64,000 nt of DNA from Pseudoalteromonas sp. T1lg88 (GTDB lineage Bacteria; Pseudomonadota; Gammaproteobacteria; Enterobacterales; Alteromonadaceae): the NCBI RefSeq assembly GCF_002964765.1, contig NZ_PQCF01000007.1, positions 62,001 through 126,000 of the forward strand. Direction: 5' to 3'. The notes beneath the pieces were generated by a model. That model worked only from the letters and a program-made list of their open reading frames with translations. It did not search any database and was not told where the DNA came from. A program made the position numbers and the translations under genes. Each line of letters begins with the position of its first letter. Within the stretch, counting starts at the first letter, position 1. Shown here in pieces: positions 7,104 through 16,878 of this stretch.

Positions 7104-8483
7104 ATGGCAAAGATAGATAAACAGGTTGATAGCCTAAAAGTACCCCCGCATTCCATTGAAGCCGAGCAATCCGTGCTTGGTGGCCTAATGCTTGATAATG
7201 AAGCCTTTGACCGTGTGGCTGAGATAGTGGTATCTCAGGATTTCTATACCCGCACGCACAGGTTTATTTTCGAGGCCATGGAACGTTTGGTGGAAGCTGG
7301 GCAGCCCATAGATCTCATCACCATTTCGGAATCGCTGGAGAAAAATAACCAGCTGGAAGGCATAGGTGGCTTTGCTTATTTAGGGGAAATTGCCAAAAAT
7401 ACGCCAAGTGCGGCGAATATCTCTGCCTATGCGCATATCGTACGTGAACGTGCCGTAGTGCGTGAAATGATCGGTGTGGCTAATGAAATTGCCGAAGCCG
7501 GTTTTAACCCCGAAGGGCGCGGCAGTCATGAGTTACTCGATCTGGCCGAGAGTAAAGTATTTAAAATCGCTGAACAGCGCACCAAGAGCACCGAAGGTCC
7601 GCAAAATATCCATACTATTTTGGAAAAGACCGTCGATAAAATCGAAGAGTTGTATCAGTCGCCCCAAGACGGTGTAACCGGTGTCAGCACGGGTTATTCG
7701 GATCTCGATAAAATGACCGCAGGTTTACAGCCTTCGGATCTGATCATAGTCGCCGCTCGTCCGTCCATGGGTAAAACCACCTTCGCCATGAACCTGGCCG
7801 AACATGCTGCCATGACCCGAGATAAGCCCGTAGTTATCTTCTCACTGGAGATGCCCTCGGAGCAGATCATGATGCGTATGTTGGCGTCATTAGGACGTAT
7901 CAACCAAACCAAGGTACGTACCGGTCAGCTGGATGATGATGATTGGGCGCGTTTATCTTCCACCATGGGACTACTGATCGAAAAGGGCAAGATGTATGTC
8001 GATGACGCCTCGGGGCTAACGCCTACCGATGTGCGTTCACGAGCCCGTCGTATCGCCCGTGATCACGGTGGTATCAGTATGATCATGGTCGACTACCTGC
8101 AGCTGATGCGGGTGCCAAGTTTGTCTGATAACCGAACCCTGGAAATCGCCGAAATTTCCCGCTCACTTAAGGCCCTGGCCAAAGAGCTGGAGTGCCCCGT
8201 GGTGGCGCTATCACAGCTTAACCGTACGCTGGAGCAGCGTGCCGATAAGCGCCCGGTAAACTCGGACTTGCGTGAATCGGGCTCAATCGAGCAGGATGCC
8301 GACTTGATCATGTTTATCTACCGTGATGAGGTCTACAACGAAGACAGTAACGACAAGGGCACTGCGGAAATCATCATAGGTAAGCAGCGTAATGGCCCTA
8401 TCGGTAAGGTCAGGTTAACTTTCCAGGGGCAATACTCACGCTTTGATAATTATGCCGGACCGGCAATGGAAGATGAGTACTAA
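7104..8483 (+). CDS. dnaB: Replicative DNA helicase DnaB
   Basis: This is a full-length 459-residue DnaB. The N-terminal primase-interacting domain (PPHSIEAEQSVLGGLMLDN, residues 14-32) is followed by the RecA-like ATPase with Walker A ARPSMGKTTFAMN (about 218-230), Walker B region MIMVDYLQLM, and SQLNRTLEQR and LRESGSIEQDADL motifs. The hexamer unwinds DNA 5' to 3' at the replication fork. The start is ATG. It is followed after five bases by alr, the same dnaB-alr pair found in E. coli. No intein or truncation is present. Confidence 0.98.
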   Translation: MAKIDKQVDSLKVPPHSIEAEQSVLGGLMLDNEAFDRVAEIVVSQDFYTRTHRFIFEAMERLVEAGQPIDLITISESLEKNNQLEGIGGFAYLGEIAKNTPSAANISAYAHIVRERAVVREMIGVANEIAEAGFNPEGRGSHELLDLAESKVFKIAEQRTKSTEGPQNIHTILEKTVDKIEELYQSPQDGVTGVSTGYSDLDKMTAGLQPSDLIIVAARPSMGKTTFAMNLAEHAAMTRDKPVVIFSLEMPSEQIMMRMLASLGRINQTKVRTGQLDDDDWARLSSTMGLLIEKGKMYVDDASGLTPTDVRSRARRIARDHGGISMIMVDYLQLMRVPSLSDNRTLEIAEISRSLKALAKELECPVVALSQLNRTLEQRADKRPVNSDLRESGSIEQDADLIMFIYRDEVYNEDSNDKGTAEIIIGKQRNGPIGKVRLTFQGQYSRFDNYAGPAMEDEY

Positions 8484-8488
8484 TAATT

Positions 8489-9568
8489 ATGGCCCTGGCT
8501 ACGGCAACTATTGATTTTTCTGCACTGCGAGCCAATCTCGCCCGGGTAAAAGAGCTGGCGCCCAACAGTCAGGTGATGGCGGTACTTAAGGCCAACGCCT
8601 ATGGCCATGGTCTGGTGCCCATAGCCCAGCAACTGGCGGGGGCGGATGCCTTCGCCGTGGCCCGCATTGAAGAAGCCTTGGCGCTGCGCACCGGCGGTAT
8701 TACCAAGCCAATTGTCTTGCTTGAAGGCTTTTTTAAGGCCAGCGATATCGACATCATGCTGGCCAACAATTTCCAAACCATAGTCCATGACGAGTACCAG
8801 TTAGCAGCGCTGGAGCAGGCGCAGCTCAATGGTCAAATCAAGGTGTGGCTTAAGGTCGACACCGGCATGCACCGCCTCGGCGTTGAGCCGGAGCAGTTTG
8901 AGCAGTTTTATCAGCGTCTTAAACGCTGTGCCAATGTGCATGAGCAGCTGCATTTGATGACTCATTTTGCCTGCGCCGACGAGCTTGAAAACAGCTATAA
9001 CCAAACCCAGCTGGCCACCTTTACTACCTTGGTCAGCGATAAGCCAGCACCCTTATGCCTGGCTAATTCCGCCGCCATTATCAATTACCCGCAAAGCCAT
9101 GGTCACTGGGTGCGCCCCGGCTTGATGCTTTATGGGGTATCGCCGGTGCAGGGTAAAACCTCCTCTGAGCTGGGTTTACAGCCGGTGATGAGCCTGACCA
9201 GCGAAGTGATTGCGGTGCGTCGGGTGAAAAAGGGCGAACCCGTAGGCTATGGCGGTCACTGGCAGGCCAGTGCCGATACCCAGTTGGCTGTGGTGGCTAT
9301 AGGTTATGGTGACGGCTATCCGCGCCATGCCGAAAACGGCACCCCAGTGCTGATTAATGGTCGTCGCTATCCGCTGGTGGGCAGGGTGTCCATGGACATG
9401 ATCAGCGTAGATATAGGCGCCGATAACCAGAGCGTGGCGGTGGGTGATGACGCCATCATGTGGGGCGCCGAGCTCGGCATCGAAGAAATTGCCACCTGCG
9501 CCAGCACTATCCCCTATGAATTGCTGTGCAATATCACTCCACGGGTTACCTACCAGTATCTAAACTAG
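8489..9568 (+). CDS. alr: Alanine racemase
   Basis: The 359-residue PLP enzyme interconverts L- and D-alanine for peptidoglycan. The PLP-binding lysine is K34 in AVLKANAYGHG. The C-terminal beta domain has the GYGDGYPR motif containing the second catalytic tyrosine, and VSMDMI. Length and motifs are those of the biosynthetic Alr/DadX family, and the location directly after dnaB points to Alr. The ATG is five bases after the dnaB stop, so the two are very likely co-transcribed. Confidence 0.97.
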   Translation: MALATATIDFSALRANLARVKELAPNSQVMAVLKANAYGHGLVPIAQQLAGADAFAVARIEEALALRTGGITKPIVLLEGFFKASDIDIMLANNFQTIVHDEYQLAALEQAQLNGQIKVWLKVDTGMHRLGVEPEQFEQFYQRLKRCANVHEQLHLMTHFACADELENSYNQTQLATFTTLVSDKPAPLCLANSAAIINYPQSHGHWVRPGLMLYGVSPVQGKTSSELGLQPVMSLTSEVIAVRRVKKGEPVGYGGHWQASADTQLAVVAIGYGDGYPRHAENGTPVLINGRRYPLVGRVSMDMISVDIGADNQSVAVGDDAIMWGAELGIEEIATCASTIPYELLCNITPRVTYQYLN

Positions 9569-9597
9569 GCGGTGAGAAGCCGCCTTTGTTGTTATTT
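9567..9597 (+). terminator. Weak terminator after alr
   Basis: AGGCGG (9567-9572, overlapping the alr stop) can pair with CCGCCT (9580-9585) and is followed by a broken T-rich tract (TTGTTGTTATTTT). It probably ends the dnaB-alr transcript, with lower efficiency than the perfect-stem terminators elsewhere in the window. Confidence 0.6.
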
Positions 9598-9766
9598 TCC
9601 CGCCCTGCGCAATGAAAAATAAGCTATCAATTTGATTTATAAGTGAAAAGCTAATTATCCCAGTGGGGTTGTGGCCGACTTGTAAAGCAGTTGTTTCTTT
9701 TTTCTAAAAAAAAGCCCAAAATGTCAGTTACAACAATTCTTATAGGGACAGGTGCTGGGAGCGGAT

Positions 9767-10747
9767 ATGGCTTACCTTATCGAACTAGATACGGACAATG
9801 TGATCTACCTGCATGCCCACCATAGTTTTGGTCGCTTTCAATATAGCGTCGACACCCTAGTTGTTGAGCCCAGCGTGTCGAAAATTCACTGTATTATCGA
9901 GTGGCAGGGGAGTCATTGGCAGATCCGCGATCTAAGTCGTAATGGCACCTGGTTGAACTCGAAGCGCTTGGAAAAAGATCGCCCAGAGATACTGCATTGC
10001 AATGATCTGCTTACCTTTCCCGGCAATAGCTGCAGCGGTTATCGGGTTGCCAATCTCGATAAGCCCGAAGATATGCTGATTATTCTCAACTCATTGCAAC
10101 GGCCTACCGAGCAACATATCCCCCTGAGCAGCTATAACCTGATCCCAGATGAGCAGCCGGAAATTGCCGTTTTTATTCAGCGTGAGAGCGGCTTTTGGTG
10201 CTTTGAACGCCTCGACGGACCGCTGCTTGAGCACACCATTATCATAGAGCATGACAGGGTGAGCGACAGTCGCCATACCTATCAATTGCACTTAAGCCAT
10301 AGCGAGGCGGCAACCGCCATGCGTGATGTGGCCAGCGTGAAACTGGCGGATCTTAACTTTATTTTCAACCTTACTTTAGATGAAGAGTCGGCGGAGCTGG
10401 TGATTAAAGGCCCTCATGAAGAGGTCGACCTGGGTGAGCGTTGCCATCATTATCTTACTCTGAACTTGGCGCGCTATAGGGCGCAGGACGCGGCTAAGGG
10501 CGTGCATGAGCTAAGCCAGGGATGGGTTGATACCGAAGTGATCGCCAAAGACTTAGGCATAGATTCCCGCTATCTTAATATTCAAATTCATCGCGCCCGC
10601 AAACAATTTAGCGATGCCCTGGCTCATGTGGAAGGGGCGGATCATGTTATTGAACGTAAGCTGCGCAAGGTGCGCTTTAACGCCAGTAACTTCGAGATTT
10701 ACAAGGGTCACCAACTCGAGGGCGCAATCAACAGCGCTTCTAACTAG
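9767..10747 (+). CDS. FHA-domain protein with a winged-helix-like C-terminus
   Basis: The protein is about 326 residues from the ATG at 9767 (GGGAG upstream); an in-frame GTG at 9752 would add five. Residues 1-95 form an FHA phosphothreonine-binding domain: FGRFQYS, SVSKIHCII and LSRNGTWLNSKRL carry the conserved Gly-Arg, Ser-x-x-His and Asn-Gly positions. After a middle domain of unknown type, the C-terminus (GWVDTEVIAKDLGIDSRYLN, IQIHRARKQF, VIERKLRKVRF) looks like a helix-turn-helix or winged helix. It sits 14 bases before a Ser/Thr kinase gene, so it is the probable phospho-reader, perhaps a DNA-binding output, of that kinase. Confidence 0.8.
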   Translation: MAYLIELDTDNVIYLHAHHSFGRFQYSVDTLVVEPSVSKIHCIIEWQGSHWQIRDLSRNGTWLNSKRLEKDRPEILHCNDLLTFPGNSCSGYRVANLDKPEDMLIILNSLQRPTEQHIPLSSYNLIPDEQPEIAVFIQRESGFWCFERLDGPLLEHTIIIEHDRVSDSRHTYQLHLSHSEAATAMRDVASVKLADLNFIFNLTLDEESAELVIKGPHEEVDLGERCHHYLTLNLARYRAQDAAKGVHELSQGWVDTEVIAKDLGIDSRYLNIQIHRARKQFSDALAHVEGADHVIERKLRKVRFNASNFEIYKGHQLEGAINSASN

Positions 10748-10761
10748 TAGGGCTAGCGGTA

Positions 10762-13410
10762 ATGCAGAAGTTAGCACACTACGAGATTAAACATCTGATC
10801 TACCAAGGTGCCATGGGGACCGTCTTTGAAGCGTTCGATACCAAGTTGGAGCGCACGGTTGCCTTAAAGGTGTTGGCGCAGGCGGATCTTAGCGCCGCCG
10901 ACAGTGCTGAAGCCCTGAGTGAAGCGCGCTTTCTCGCTCGATTAAATCACCCCAATATAATTCAAGTATTTGATTGTGCAGAAGATCAGGATACGCATTT
11001 TCTGGTAATGGAATTTTGCCGTGGCAAAAATCTGCTGCAGTACCAAAAACAGCATTTACTCAGCCTGGAACAAAAGCTCTCCCTGTTGATCGATATCGCC
11101 AAAGGGCTGGAGCATGCTCATCGCAACGGCATCATCCATAGGGATTTAAAGCCCAGCAATATTTTGATCAGTGAATCGGGGGCGGTAAAAGTTGCCGATT
11201 TTGGTATTGCCGAATTTATTGGTGCAAATGCCAAGGCCGGTGCCAGCGCCGGTACTCAAGGCTATATGGCGCCGGAGCAGATCCTTGGTCAGCCTCTTAG
11301 CAATAACAGCGACTGGTTTTCCTTTTGTGTGCTTGCCATCGAGTTACTGACGGGACAGCACCCCTATGGCGGCCAAGGCCAAGGTAGTGAAAAAGATATG
11401 GCGCGGGCCATATGCGATGGTCAGTTTATTGATCTGAATGCGTTTTCTGCCTACTTGCCGCAGCCGCTTATCCATATACTCAGTCAGGGCTTGGCGGTAG
11501 AGCCGGGTAAGCGTGTTAACTTACGCCGTGGTGCGTTGAGCACTCAGCTTGAGCAAATATTGCAGTTGCAGGTACAGCAGGCCATTATGGCGCAGCAGAC
11601 CGAGCCGCTAGAGGCTCCAGCCCAGGGCAAGCAAAATGAGATGGCTTCATCTGAGGCTGCCTCCGAAGCTTCAGAGCTGGCTAAAACGAGCTCAAAACCT
11701 ACCCTGCGAGCCTGGTATTATGGCCTTACCTTTGGCTTTATCGCTGTCTTGCTGGTGAGCCTCTATCTGTTTCGCGATTACTTTATCAAGGCGCCTGTGG
11801 TGGCTATTTTACCCACTCAGGTAGAGATAGATGCGCCCGAGTTGGCCTACTACCAGGGCACGCTAAGCGGTTCTATTCAAAGTGCATTGTGGCAACAATT
11901 GGCATCGCAAAATGAGCATCTGGTTAGTCGTACGGAACTGCAGATGCTGGCCAAGGGAGTTGAGCCGGAGCGCTTACAAGACCCCAAAACCTATTTTCAG
12001 ATGCTGGCCGATTACACCGGAGCCAGCGTTTTTATCACCAGCTCGGCTTCTTGCCAACAGCGCTATTGCAGCATTGAAATAAGCCGCTTAGAGGCGCCAG
12101 ACTGGCAGCTGGTGGCCACCAAGCAATGGCAGTCGGATTTGGTCGACACCCGCAATGTGCATGAGTCGGCGCGCTTTTATGGCGCCAGCCTGTTTGCTCA
12201 TGAGGCAAGCTTTAATATCCAGGATGAGCAGGCGCTTCAGGAGCAAATCTTCAATTATTACAACCGTTATTATAATGATGACGAGATCAGTGAGCCCTTG
12301 TTCAACGAGGTTATGGCTTTGTTGAGTACAGAATCGCATTTTGATGTGGGCTATACGCTGGCGCGGGAATTGGCGCTGCAGCTGAAGGAGATCACCGGCA
12401 AGGATGAATATCTAGAGCAGGTGCAAGGCTTGTTGGCGCAGGCGCCGCGACAATATCAGCGTCGGCCCAGTTATTTTAGCAGCCGTATCTTGCTGTCCTT
12501 GGCCCAGGGAAAGGTTGAAGATGCGTCTCATGACCTGGCGCAATTACGCCGGCTAGGTGGGGGAGAGGCGGAATATTTAAACCTGCAAGCTTCCTGGTAT
12601 TTGGCTCAAGGAGAGCGAGAAAAGGGACGTGATGCCTTGGAGCGTTCCCTGATGATGCGACCCAATCTAAATGTGCAAATAAAGCTGGCGTCCTTGCTCT
12701 ATAGCATGGGCGACATCGACTCGGCGCTGTCCTTGCTCGATGATGTGCTCAATAAGCTGCCACTGGACAAGGATGCCTTACAGTTAATGGCGGTGCTGGC
12801 GCTCACCCAGGGGGACTTTGCGACAGTGATCCGCCATTATGAGGCGCTCATTAAGGAGTCTTTAGATCCCAAGGATGTTGCCAACACCAGCATCTTGGCT
12901 AATCTTGCTTTGGCCTATTTGTATGTGCAGCAATATCAGCAGGCGCAGATCATAGCCGGGCAAGCCCATAGCCTGGCGCCAAATAATTCGGGGATCCTGT
13001 TAAACTATGCGGATGCATTGACCCTGGCGGGGCAATTGGCTTTGGGACGTGAGTATTATCAGCGAGTGATAGATGTGAATAATGGTCAGCAGTCCGCTTA
13101 CTCCTGGTCAGACAGGGCCCAGGCCTATGCCCATCTGGGAGATTATCAAAGGGCAACCACCGCCATTAATACCAGTTTGGAGCTCGGGCAGGAGCTGGCG
13201 GATATCCATTATGCCGCAGCCATTGTCTATGCTGCTACCGGCGATAATCATTCGGCGCTGTATTACGTGCAAAAGGCGATGCAGGCGGGGTATGGCGCCA
13301 ACTGGTTTGTCCTCCCCTGGTTCAAGCCGTTATGTGCCTATCCGCAATTTACCCAGCGATTACACCAGTCACAACGGCTTTGTGATGACGCCCCGGTTAC
13401 TGCTCTTTAG
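10762..13410 (+). CDS. Membrane Ser/Thr protein kinase with periplasmic TPR region
   Basis: The 882-residue protein begins with a Hanks-type kinase domain (1-265): glycine loop QGAMGTVFEA (the first glycine is replaced by Tyr14), K36 in VALKVL, catalytic IIHRDLKPSN (H126-D128), DFG at 146-148, and the APEQ motif. All key catalytic residues are present, so it should be active. A Gln/Ala-rich linker leads to one transmembrane helix (about 319-337). The outside part has an alpha/beta region (345-470) and then roughly eight TPR-like repeats (about 550-850). It probably senses a periplasmic condition and signals inside through the FHA protein encoded just upstream. No phosphatase gene is adjacent. 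Confidence 0.9.
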   Translation: MQKLAHYEIKHLIYQGAMGTVFEAFDTKLERTVALKVLAQADLSAADSAEALSEARFLARLNHPNIIQVFDCAEDQDTHFLVMEFCRGKNLLQYQKQHLLSLEQKLSLLIDIAKGLEHAHRNGIIHRDLKPSNILISESGAVKVADFGIAEFIGANAKAGASAGTQGYMAPEQILGQPLSNNSDWFSFCVLAIELLTGQHPYGGQGQGSEKDMARAICDGQFIDLNAFSAYLPQPLIHILSQGLAVEPGKRVNLRRGALSTQLEQILQLQVQQAIMAQQTEPLEAPAQGKQNEMASSEAASEASELAKTSSKPTLRAWYYGLTFGFIAVLLVSLYLFRDYFIKAPVVAILPTQVEIDAPELAYYQGTLSGSIQSALWQQLASQNEHLVSRTELQMLAKGVEPERLQDPKTYFQMLADYTGASVFITSSASCQQRYCSIEISRLEAPDWQLVATKQWQSDLVDTRNVHESARFYGASLFAHEASFNIQDEQALQEQIFNYYNRYYNDDEISEPLFNEVMALLSTESHFDVGYTLARELALQLKEITGKDEYLEQVQGLLAQAPRQYQRRPSYFSSRILLSLAQGKVEDASHDLAQLRRLGGGEAEYLNLQASWYLAQGEREKGRDALERSLMMRPNLNVQIKLASLLYSMGDIDSALSLLDDVLNKLPLDKDALQLMAVLALTQGDFATVIRHYEALIKESLDPKDVANTSILANLALAYLYVQQYQQAQIIAGQAHSLAPNNSGILLNYADALTLAGQLALGREYYQRVIDVNNGQQSAYSWSDRAQAYAHLGDYQRATTAINTSLELGQELADIHYAAAIVYAATGDNHSALYYVQKAMQAGYGANWFVLPWFKPLCAYPQFTQRLHQSQRLCDDAPVTAL

Positions 13411-13945
13411 GGCGATCGACTATAATGCGCGGGTCCTGAGACATATAAAAACGGCCGCTGCTCAATTGCTTGGCGGTATAACGAAAGCCAATGGTTAGCG
13501 GTTGTGCCGAAGGTGAGGGCGTGACCTCAATCACCTTATCAAGAGGGCTGTTATCACTGCCTGCATAGCGAATCGTGGGTTCTACCTGGCGCAGCACTAT
13601 GGTGAGCTGTTTCTTATCTTCGCTCAACTGCGAGTCGACATTGTAGTTACAATTGCTGTCACTCTTAACATATTCCACCCCATTGCCGAAAAATTCCCAA
13701 TCCGGGTCTTCAATATGCACTATAAATCTGGCTTCCTGGCGCTTTTCAATACTGGGATCTTCGGCATTATTGGTGAAGGTGACGTTGAAGTCGTCGTTAT
13801 TGGCGTCGCCTAAACGCTCACCACTGTCGCTCAGTTGGGTTACCCAGCGTTGTGAGCTGCTGGGGGTGAGCATAAAGCTTTGTTGTGCTGTGTAGTCATT
13901 GGGCAGGCAGGGAACGATCAAATTTGTATGATTTGGAGTGAGCAT
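13397..13945 (-). CDS. Hypothetical protein
   Basis: I do not recognise this 182-residue protein. It has no signal peptide or membrane helix. It is rich in Asp, Asn, Ser and Pro, with predicted beta structure, and contains HIEDPDWEFFGNGVEYV, a short Cys-Asn segment (SNCNYNV) and YMSQDPRIIVD near the end. The two DP motifs are noticeable. The start ATG follows AAGGAACAACA, a good ribosome binding site, which supports it as a real gene. Its last 14 bases overlap the end of the kinase gene tail to tail. Confidence 0.6.
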   Translation of the reverse strand: MLTPNHTNLIVPCLPNDYTAQQSFMLTPSSSQRWVTQLSDSGERLGDANNDDFNVTFTNNAEDPSIEKRQEARFIVHIEDPDWEFFGNGVEYVKSDSNCNYNVDSQLSEDKKQLTIVLRQVEPTIRYAGSDNSPLDKVIEVTPSPSAQPLTIGFRYTAKQLSSGRFYMSQDPRIIVDRPKEQ

Positions 13946-14046
13946 TGTTGTTCCTTATTGATTCAGAGTCTATTAACTATAGCCATAGTTTGAATAAAAA
14001 AGGAAAATTGTAATCTATTGTAAGAAAAGAACTTTTGGTGTTTTTG

Positions 14047-14478
14047 TTAGGGGTACATTTGACCCTGAAAGGTCGCCAAAATGCGTCGCTTGCCACCCAT
14101 ATCTCTGTGCTCACCCAGATAAATGCCCTGCCAGGTGCCTAGCACCAGATGCCCGTCGCGAATAGGCAAGGTCAGCTCGCAGCCCAAGGTGCTGGCCTTG
14201 ATATGGGCTGGCATATCGTCATCCCCTTCATAGGTGTGGCGATAGAAGGGCTGGCGCTCGGGGGCGGCCCAGTTGAAGTGGGCTTCCATATCCTGACGCA
14301 CCGTGGGATCGGCGTTTTCATTAATGGTTAAACTGGCGGAGGTGTGCAGCAGTAACAGGTGTACCAAGCCGACCTGATATTGGCCGATTTGTGGCAAAAG
14401 TCGCTCCAGTTCATCATCGATAAGATGAAAACCACGCGTTTTGGCGCTTAGGGTGACTTGATGTTGTTGCCAGCTCAT
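14047..14478 (-). CDS. yjbQ: YjbQ family protein (UPF0047)
   Basis: The 143-residue protein matches the YjbQ/UPF0047 family along its whole length: [35 protein letters not shown], and [13 protein letters not shown] near the end. The conserved His, Glu and Asp residues form a metal site. Family members have weak thiamine-phosphate synthase activity, and the physiological role is unsettled. It lies 38 bases downstream of zur on the same strand and may share its transcript. Confidence 0.92.
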   Translation of the reverse strand: MSWQQHQVTLSAKTRGFHLIDDELERLLPQIGQYQVGLVHLLLLHTSASLTINENADPTVRQDMEAHFNWAAPERQPFYRHTYEGDDDMPAHIKASTLGCELTLPIRDGHLVLGTWQGIYLGEHRDMGGKRRILATFQGQMYP

Positions 14479-14516
14479 AAGTTATCACGGCTCATTTTGA
14501 CGTACTGCTGTGGCGC

Positions 14517-14951
14517 TTAAGATTGGCAGTTCTTGCAAATGCCATGGGCCTCTATGGTTTGGGCGCTGACACTAAAGCCATGCTCAAGGGCAAGAGCGCT
14601 TAGCTCATGGGAAAGCACGCTGGAGTGCAGCTCGGCCACATGACCGCACTGATCACAGATCAGCAATTGCACCGGGTGGATGGACTCAAAATGATGGCAC
14701 AGCATAAAGGCATTGGTGCTTTCGATTTTATGAATAAAGCCTTGCTCCGCCAGAAAATCGAGGGCGCGATAAATGGTGGCCGGTTTGGCGCTGCTTTCGG
14801 TAACCTTAAGCTGCTCAAGTAAGTCGTAGGCACCTACACCGCTTTCGGTGCTCGCCAGTAAGCGAAAAACCTTTTCTCTAATGGGTGTGAAGCGCGCACC
14901 CTTGCTATCACACATTCTTTTCGCTTTATTGACCAGCGCATCAACGTTCAT
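14517..14951 (-). CDS. zur: Zinc uptake regulator, Fur family
   Basis: This is a 144-residue Fur-type repressor. The winged helix includes RFTPIREKVFRLL and AKPATIYRALDFLAEQGFIHKIES. Two CxxC pairs, C99/C102 (ICDQCG) and C139/C142 (CKNC), form the structural zinc site, and HHFESIHPVQ supplies sensory ligands. The pattern and the nearby dusA fit Zur (E. coli also has zur beside dusA) rather than Fur. It represses zinc uptake genes when zinc is plentiful. It is divergent from marC; I see no convincing Zur palindrome in the 113-base gap. Confidence 0.9.
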   Translation of the reverse strand: MNVDALVNKAKRMCDSKGARFTPIREKVFRLLASTESGVGAYDLLEQLKVTESSAKPATIYRALDFLAEQGFIHKIESTNAFMLCHHFESIHPVQLLICDQCGHVAELHSSVLSHELSALALEHGFSVSAQTIEAHGICKNCQS

Positions 14952-15064
14952 AGGTTACCTTTTTGATCTTCTCGCACCCCTAATAGCATACTATGGTCGC
15001 GAAAAATTACTATCTCTGAATTGTCGCCAACGGTATAATTTTGTTTTCATAACTGGGAGTTAGC

Positions 15065-15673
15065 GTGAACGAGTTAATCGCCACATTTATCTTCTTTTTT
15101 GCGGTTATCGACCCGGTTGGCACCATTCCGGTATTTATCGCCGTCACCCGAGGCGAAGATGCCGCCTTTAAACGCAAGGTAGCCTATAAGGCCGTCGCCG
15201 TTTCAGCCCTGGTGTTATTATTCTTTGTGGTGGTTGGCGAGCTGCTGTTAAACGCCATTCGTATTCCCTTAGCCGCGTTTCAAATTGCCGGCGGTATCGT
15301 TCTGTTGTTATTTGCTTTGACCATGATCTTCGGTGAGGGTAAGCCTGAGTCCGAGATCAAGAGCATGCGTGACTCCACCGAAACCGCGATTTTCCCCTTG
15401 GCCATTCCTTCCATTGCCAGCCCCGGGGCCATGCTGGGCGCCGTACTGATGACCCGTAATGCCGAGTTTACCTGGGTCGAGCAGGCGATCACTTCTGCTG
15501 TGATGCTGGGTGTGCTGGTTTTGGTGCTCGTGCTTTTGCTGCTTGCCCGTTATGTGCATAACTTTATCGGTGACAGTGGCGCCAGTATTATTTCCCGGGT
15601 TATGGGTTTGATCTTAAGCTCGGTGGCGGTGGCCAATATCCTCGGCGGCATTAAAGATTATTTTGCTCTCTAG
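15065..15673 (+). CDS. MarC family integral membrane protein
   Basis: The 202-residue protein has six hydrophobic helices and the MarC family signatures: the opening FIFFFAVIDPVGTIPVFIAVT, FQIAGGIVLLLFALTMI, and AIPSIASPGAMLGAVL. It resides in the inner membrane. Despite the name, MarC proteins are not shown to give drug resistance, and their substrate is unknown. The start codon is GTG with GGGAG upstream. A TATAAT at 15034-15039 could be its -10, without a good -35. It sits between zur and dusA, which are adjacent in E. coli. Confidence 0.92.
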   Translation: MNELIATFIFFFAVIDPVGTIPVFIAVTRGEDAAFKRKVAYKAVAVSALVLLFFVVVGELLLNAIRIPLAAFQIAGGIVLLLFALTMIFGEGKPESEIKSMRDSTETAIFPLAIPSIASPGAMLGAVLMTRNAEFTWVEQAITSAVMLGVLVLVLVLLLLARYVHNFIGDSGASIISRVMGLILSSVAVANILGGIKDYFAL

Positions 15674-15781
15674 CAAGAGGATTGCTTGATGGCGTGAAAT
15701 TTACGCGTTAGTTGCGTATAATTCGCGCCCTTACTGCACACTAGTACTGCACGACCGCAGGCGTTTTTTAGGTAATCAGCC

Positions 15782-16786
15782 ATGACAGATACTATCACTC
15801 ATACTCCGACTCCCACTTGGCAGCAAGACACTTTCCGCCGTTTTAGCGTTGCCCCTATGCTGGATTGGACCGACCGTCATTGCCGTACCTTTCATCGCCT
15901 GATGAGCAAAGAGGCGGTGCTTTACACTGAGATGATCACTACCGGTGCCATTATTCATGGCAAGGGCGATTACCTGCATTTTAACCAGCATGAGCAACCT
16001 GTGGCCTTGCAGCTTGGAGGTTCAAACCCCGAGGAGTTGGCCCATTGCGCTAAGCTGGCGGCCCAGCGCGGTTATGCGGAAATTAACTTAAACGTGGGTT
16101 GTCCTTCCGATAGGGTGCAAAATGGTCGCTTTGGCGCCTGTTTGATGGCCCAGCCGGAGCTGGTGGCCGAGGGCATTGCGGCGATGAAGGCGGTGACCGA
16201 TATCCCGGTTACGGTAAAAACCCGTATTGGTATCGATGAACAAGACAGCTATGAGTTCCTTTTGGCGTTGATCGATGCCAATCATAAAATCGGCTGTGAT
16301 GATTTTATTATCCATGCCCGTAAGGCCTGGTTGCAGGGCTTGAGCCCGAAGGAAAACCGTGAAATCCCGCCGCTTGATTATCCTCGTGTGTACCAGTTGA
16401 AAAAAGACTATCCGCATCTGCATATCAGCATAAACGGCGGCATTAAAACCCTTGCCGAGTGTCAGCATCATTTAGAGCATGTTGATGGTGTGATGATAGG
16501 GCGTGAAGCATACAGCAATCCCTATTTGCTGGCGCAGGTGGATGCCGAGCTTTATGGTCTGCCGGGCTGCACCTTGACGCGCCATCAGGTGGCCGAGCAA
16601 ATGTTGGATTATATTGACGATGAAATGCGCCAGGGCGCCCGCTTTTGGCATGTGGCGCGTCATATGCTGGGGCTTTTCCAAGGGATGCCGGGAGCGCGCG
16701 GTTATCGTCGCCACCTTTCCGAGAACGGCCATAAAAGTGAAGCCACGGCGCAAACCCTGGTACAGGCATTGGGCTTTGTCAGCTAG
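15782..16786 (+). CDS. dusA: tRNA-dihydrouridine(20/20a) synthase DusA
   Basis: This is a 334-residue FMN enzyme that reduces U20/U20a in the tRNA D-loop. Visible motifs are [39 protein letters not shown], the catalytic-cysteine loop [21 protein letters not shown], and [10 protein letters not shown]; the long C-terminal helical domain is typical of DusA. A TATAAT at 15717-15722 is a plausible -10. dusA is a known target of integrative elements, but the gene here is intact and no element follows it. Confidence 0.96.
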   Translation: MTDTITHTPTPTWQQDTFRRFSVAPMLDWTDRHCRTFHRLMSKEAVLYTEMITTGAIIHGKGDYLHFNQHEQPVALQLGGSNPEELAHCAKLAAQRGYAEINLNVGCPSDRVQNGRFGACLMAQPELVAEGIAAMKAVTDIPVTVKTRIGIDEQDSYEFLLALIDANHKIGCDDFIIHARKAWLQGLSPKENREIPPLDYPRVYQLKKDYPHLHISINGGIKTLAECQHHLEHVDGVMIGREAYSNPYLLAQVDAELYGLPGCTLTRHQVAEQMLDYIDDEMRQGARFWHVARHMLGLFQGMPGARGYRRHLSENGHKSEATAQTLVQALGFVS

Positions 16787-16818
16787 AAGTAGGCAAATAC
16801 ACTACAAATTAGTCTGTC

Positions 16819-16838
16819 CGGCTAATTAAAATTAGCCG
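16819..16838. promoter_or_regulatory. Perfect 20-bp palindrome upstream of the PspC-domain gene
   Basis: CGGCTAATT and AATTAGCCG flank a central AA. It lies 33 bases after the dusA stop and about 40 bases before the -24 element of the candidate sigma-54 promoter. No T tract follows, so it is more likely an operator or activator site than a terminator. What binds it is unknown. Confidence 0.5.
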
Positions 16839-16878
16839 ACTGGATTTTATAATCCTTTCAATTCAACATCTTATGTTT

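Noticed and set aside
9767..13410. Part of a type VI secretion locus (FHA plus kinase)
   Set aside because: No tss genes, ClpV, Hcp or VgrG are present anywhere in the window.
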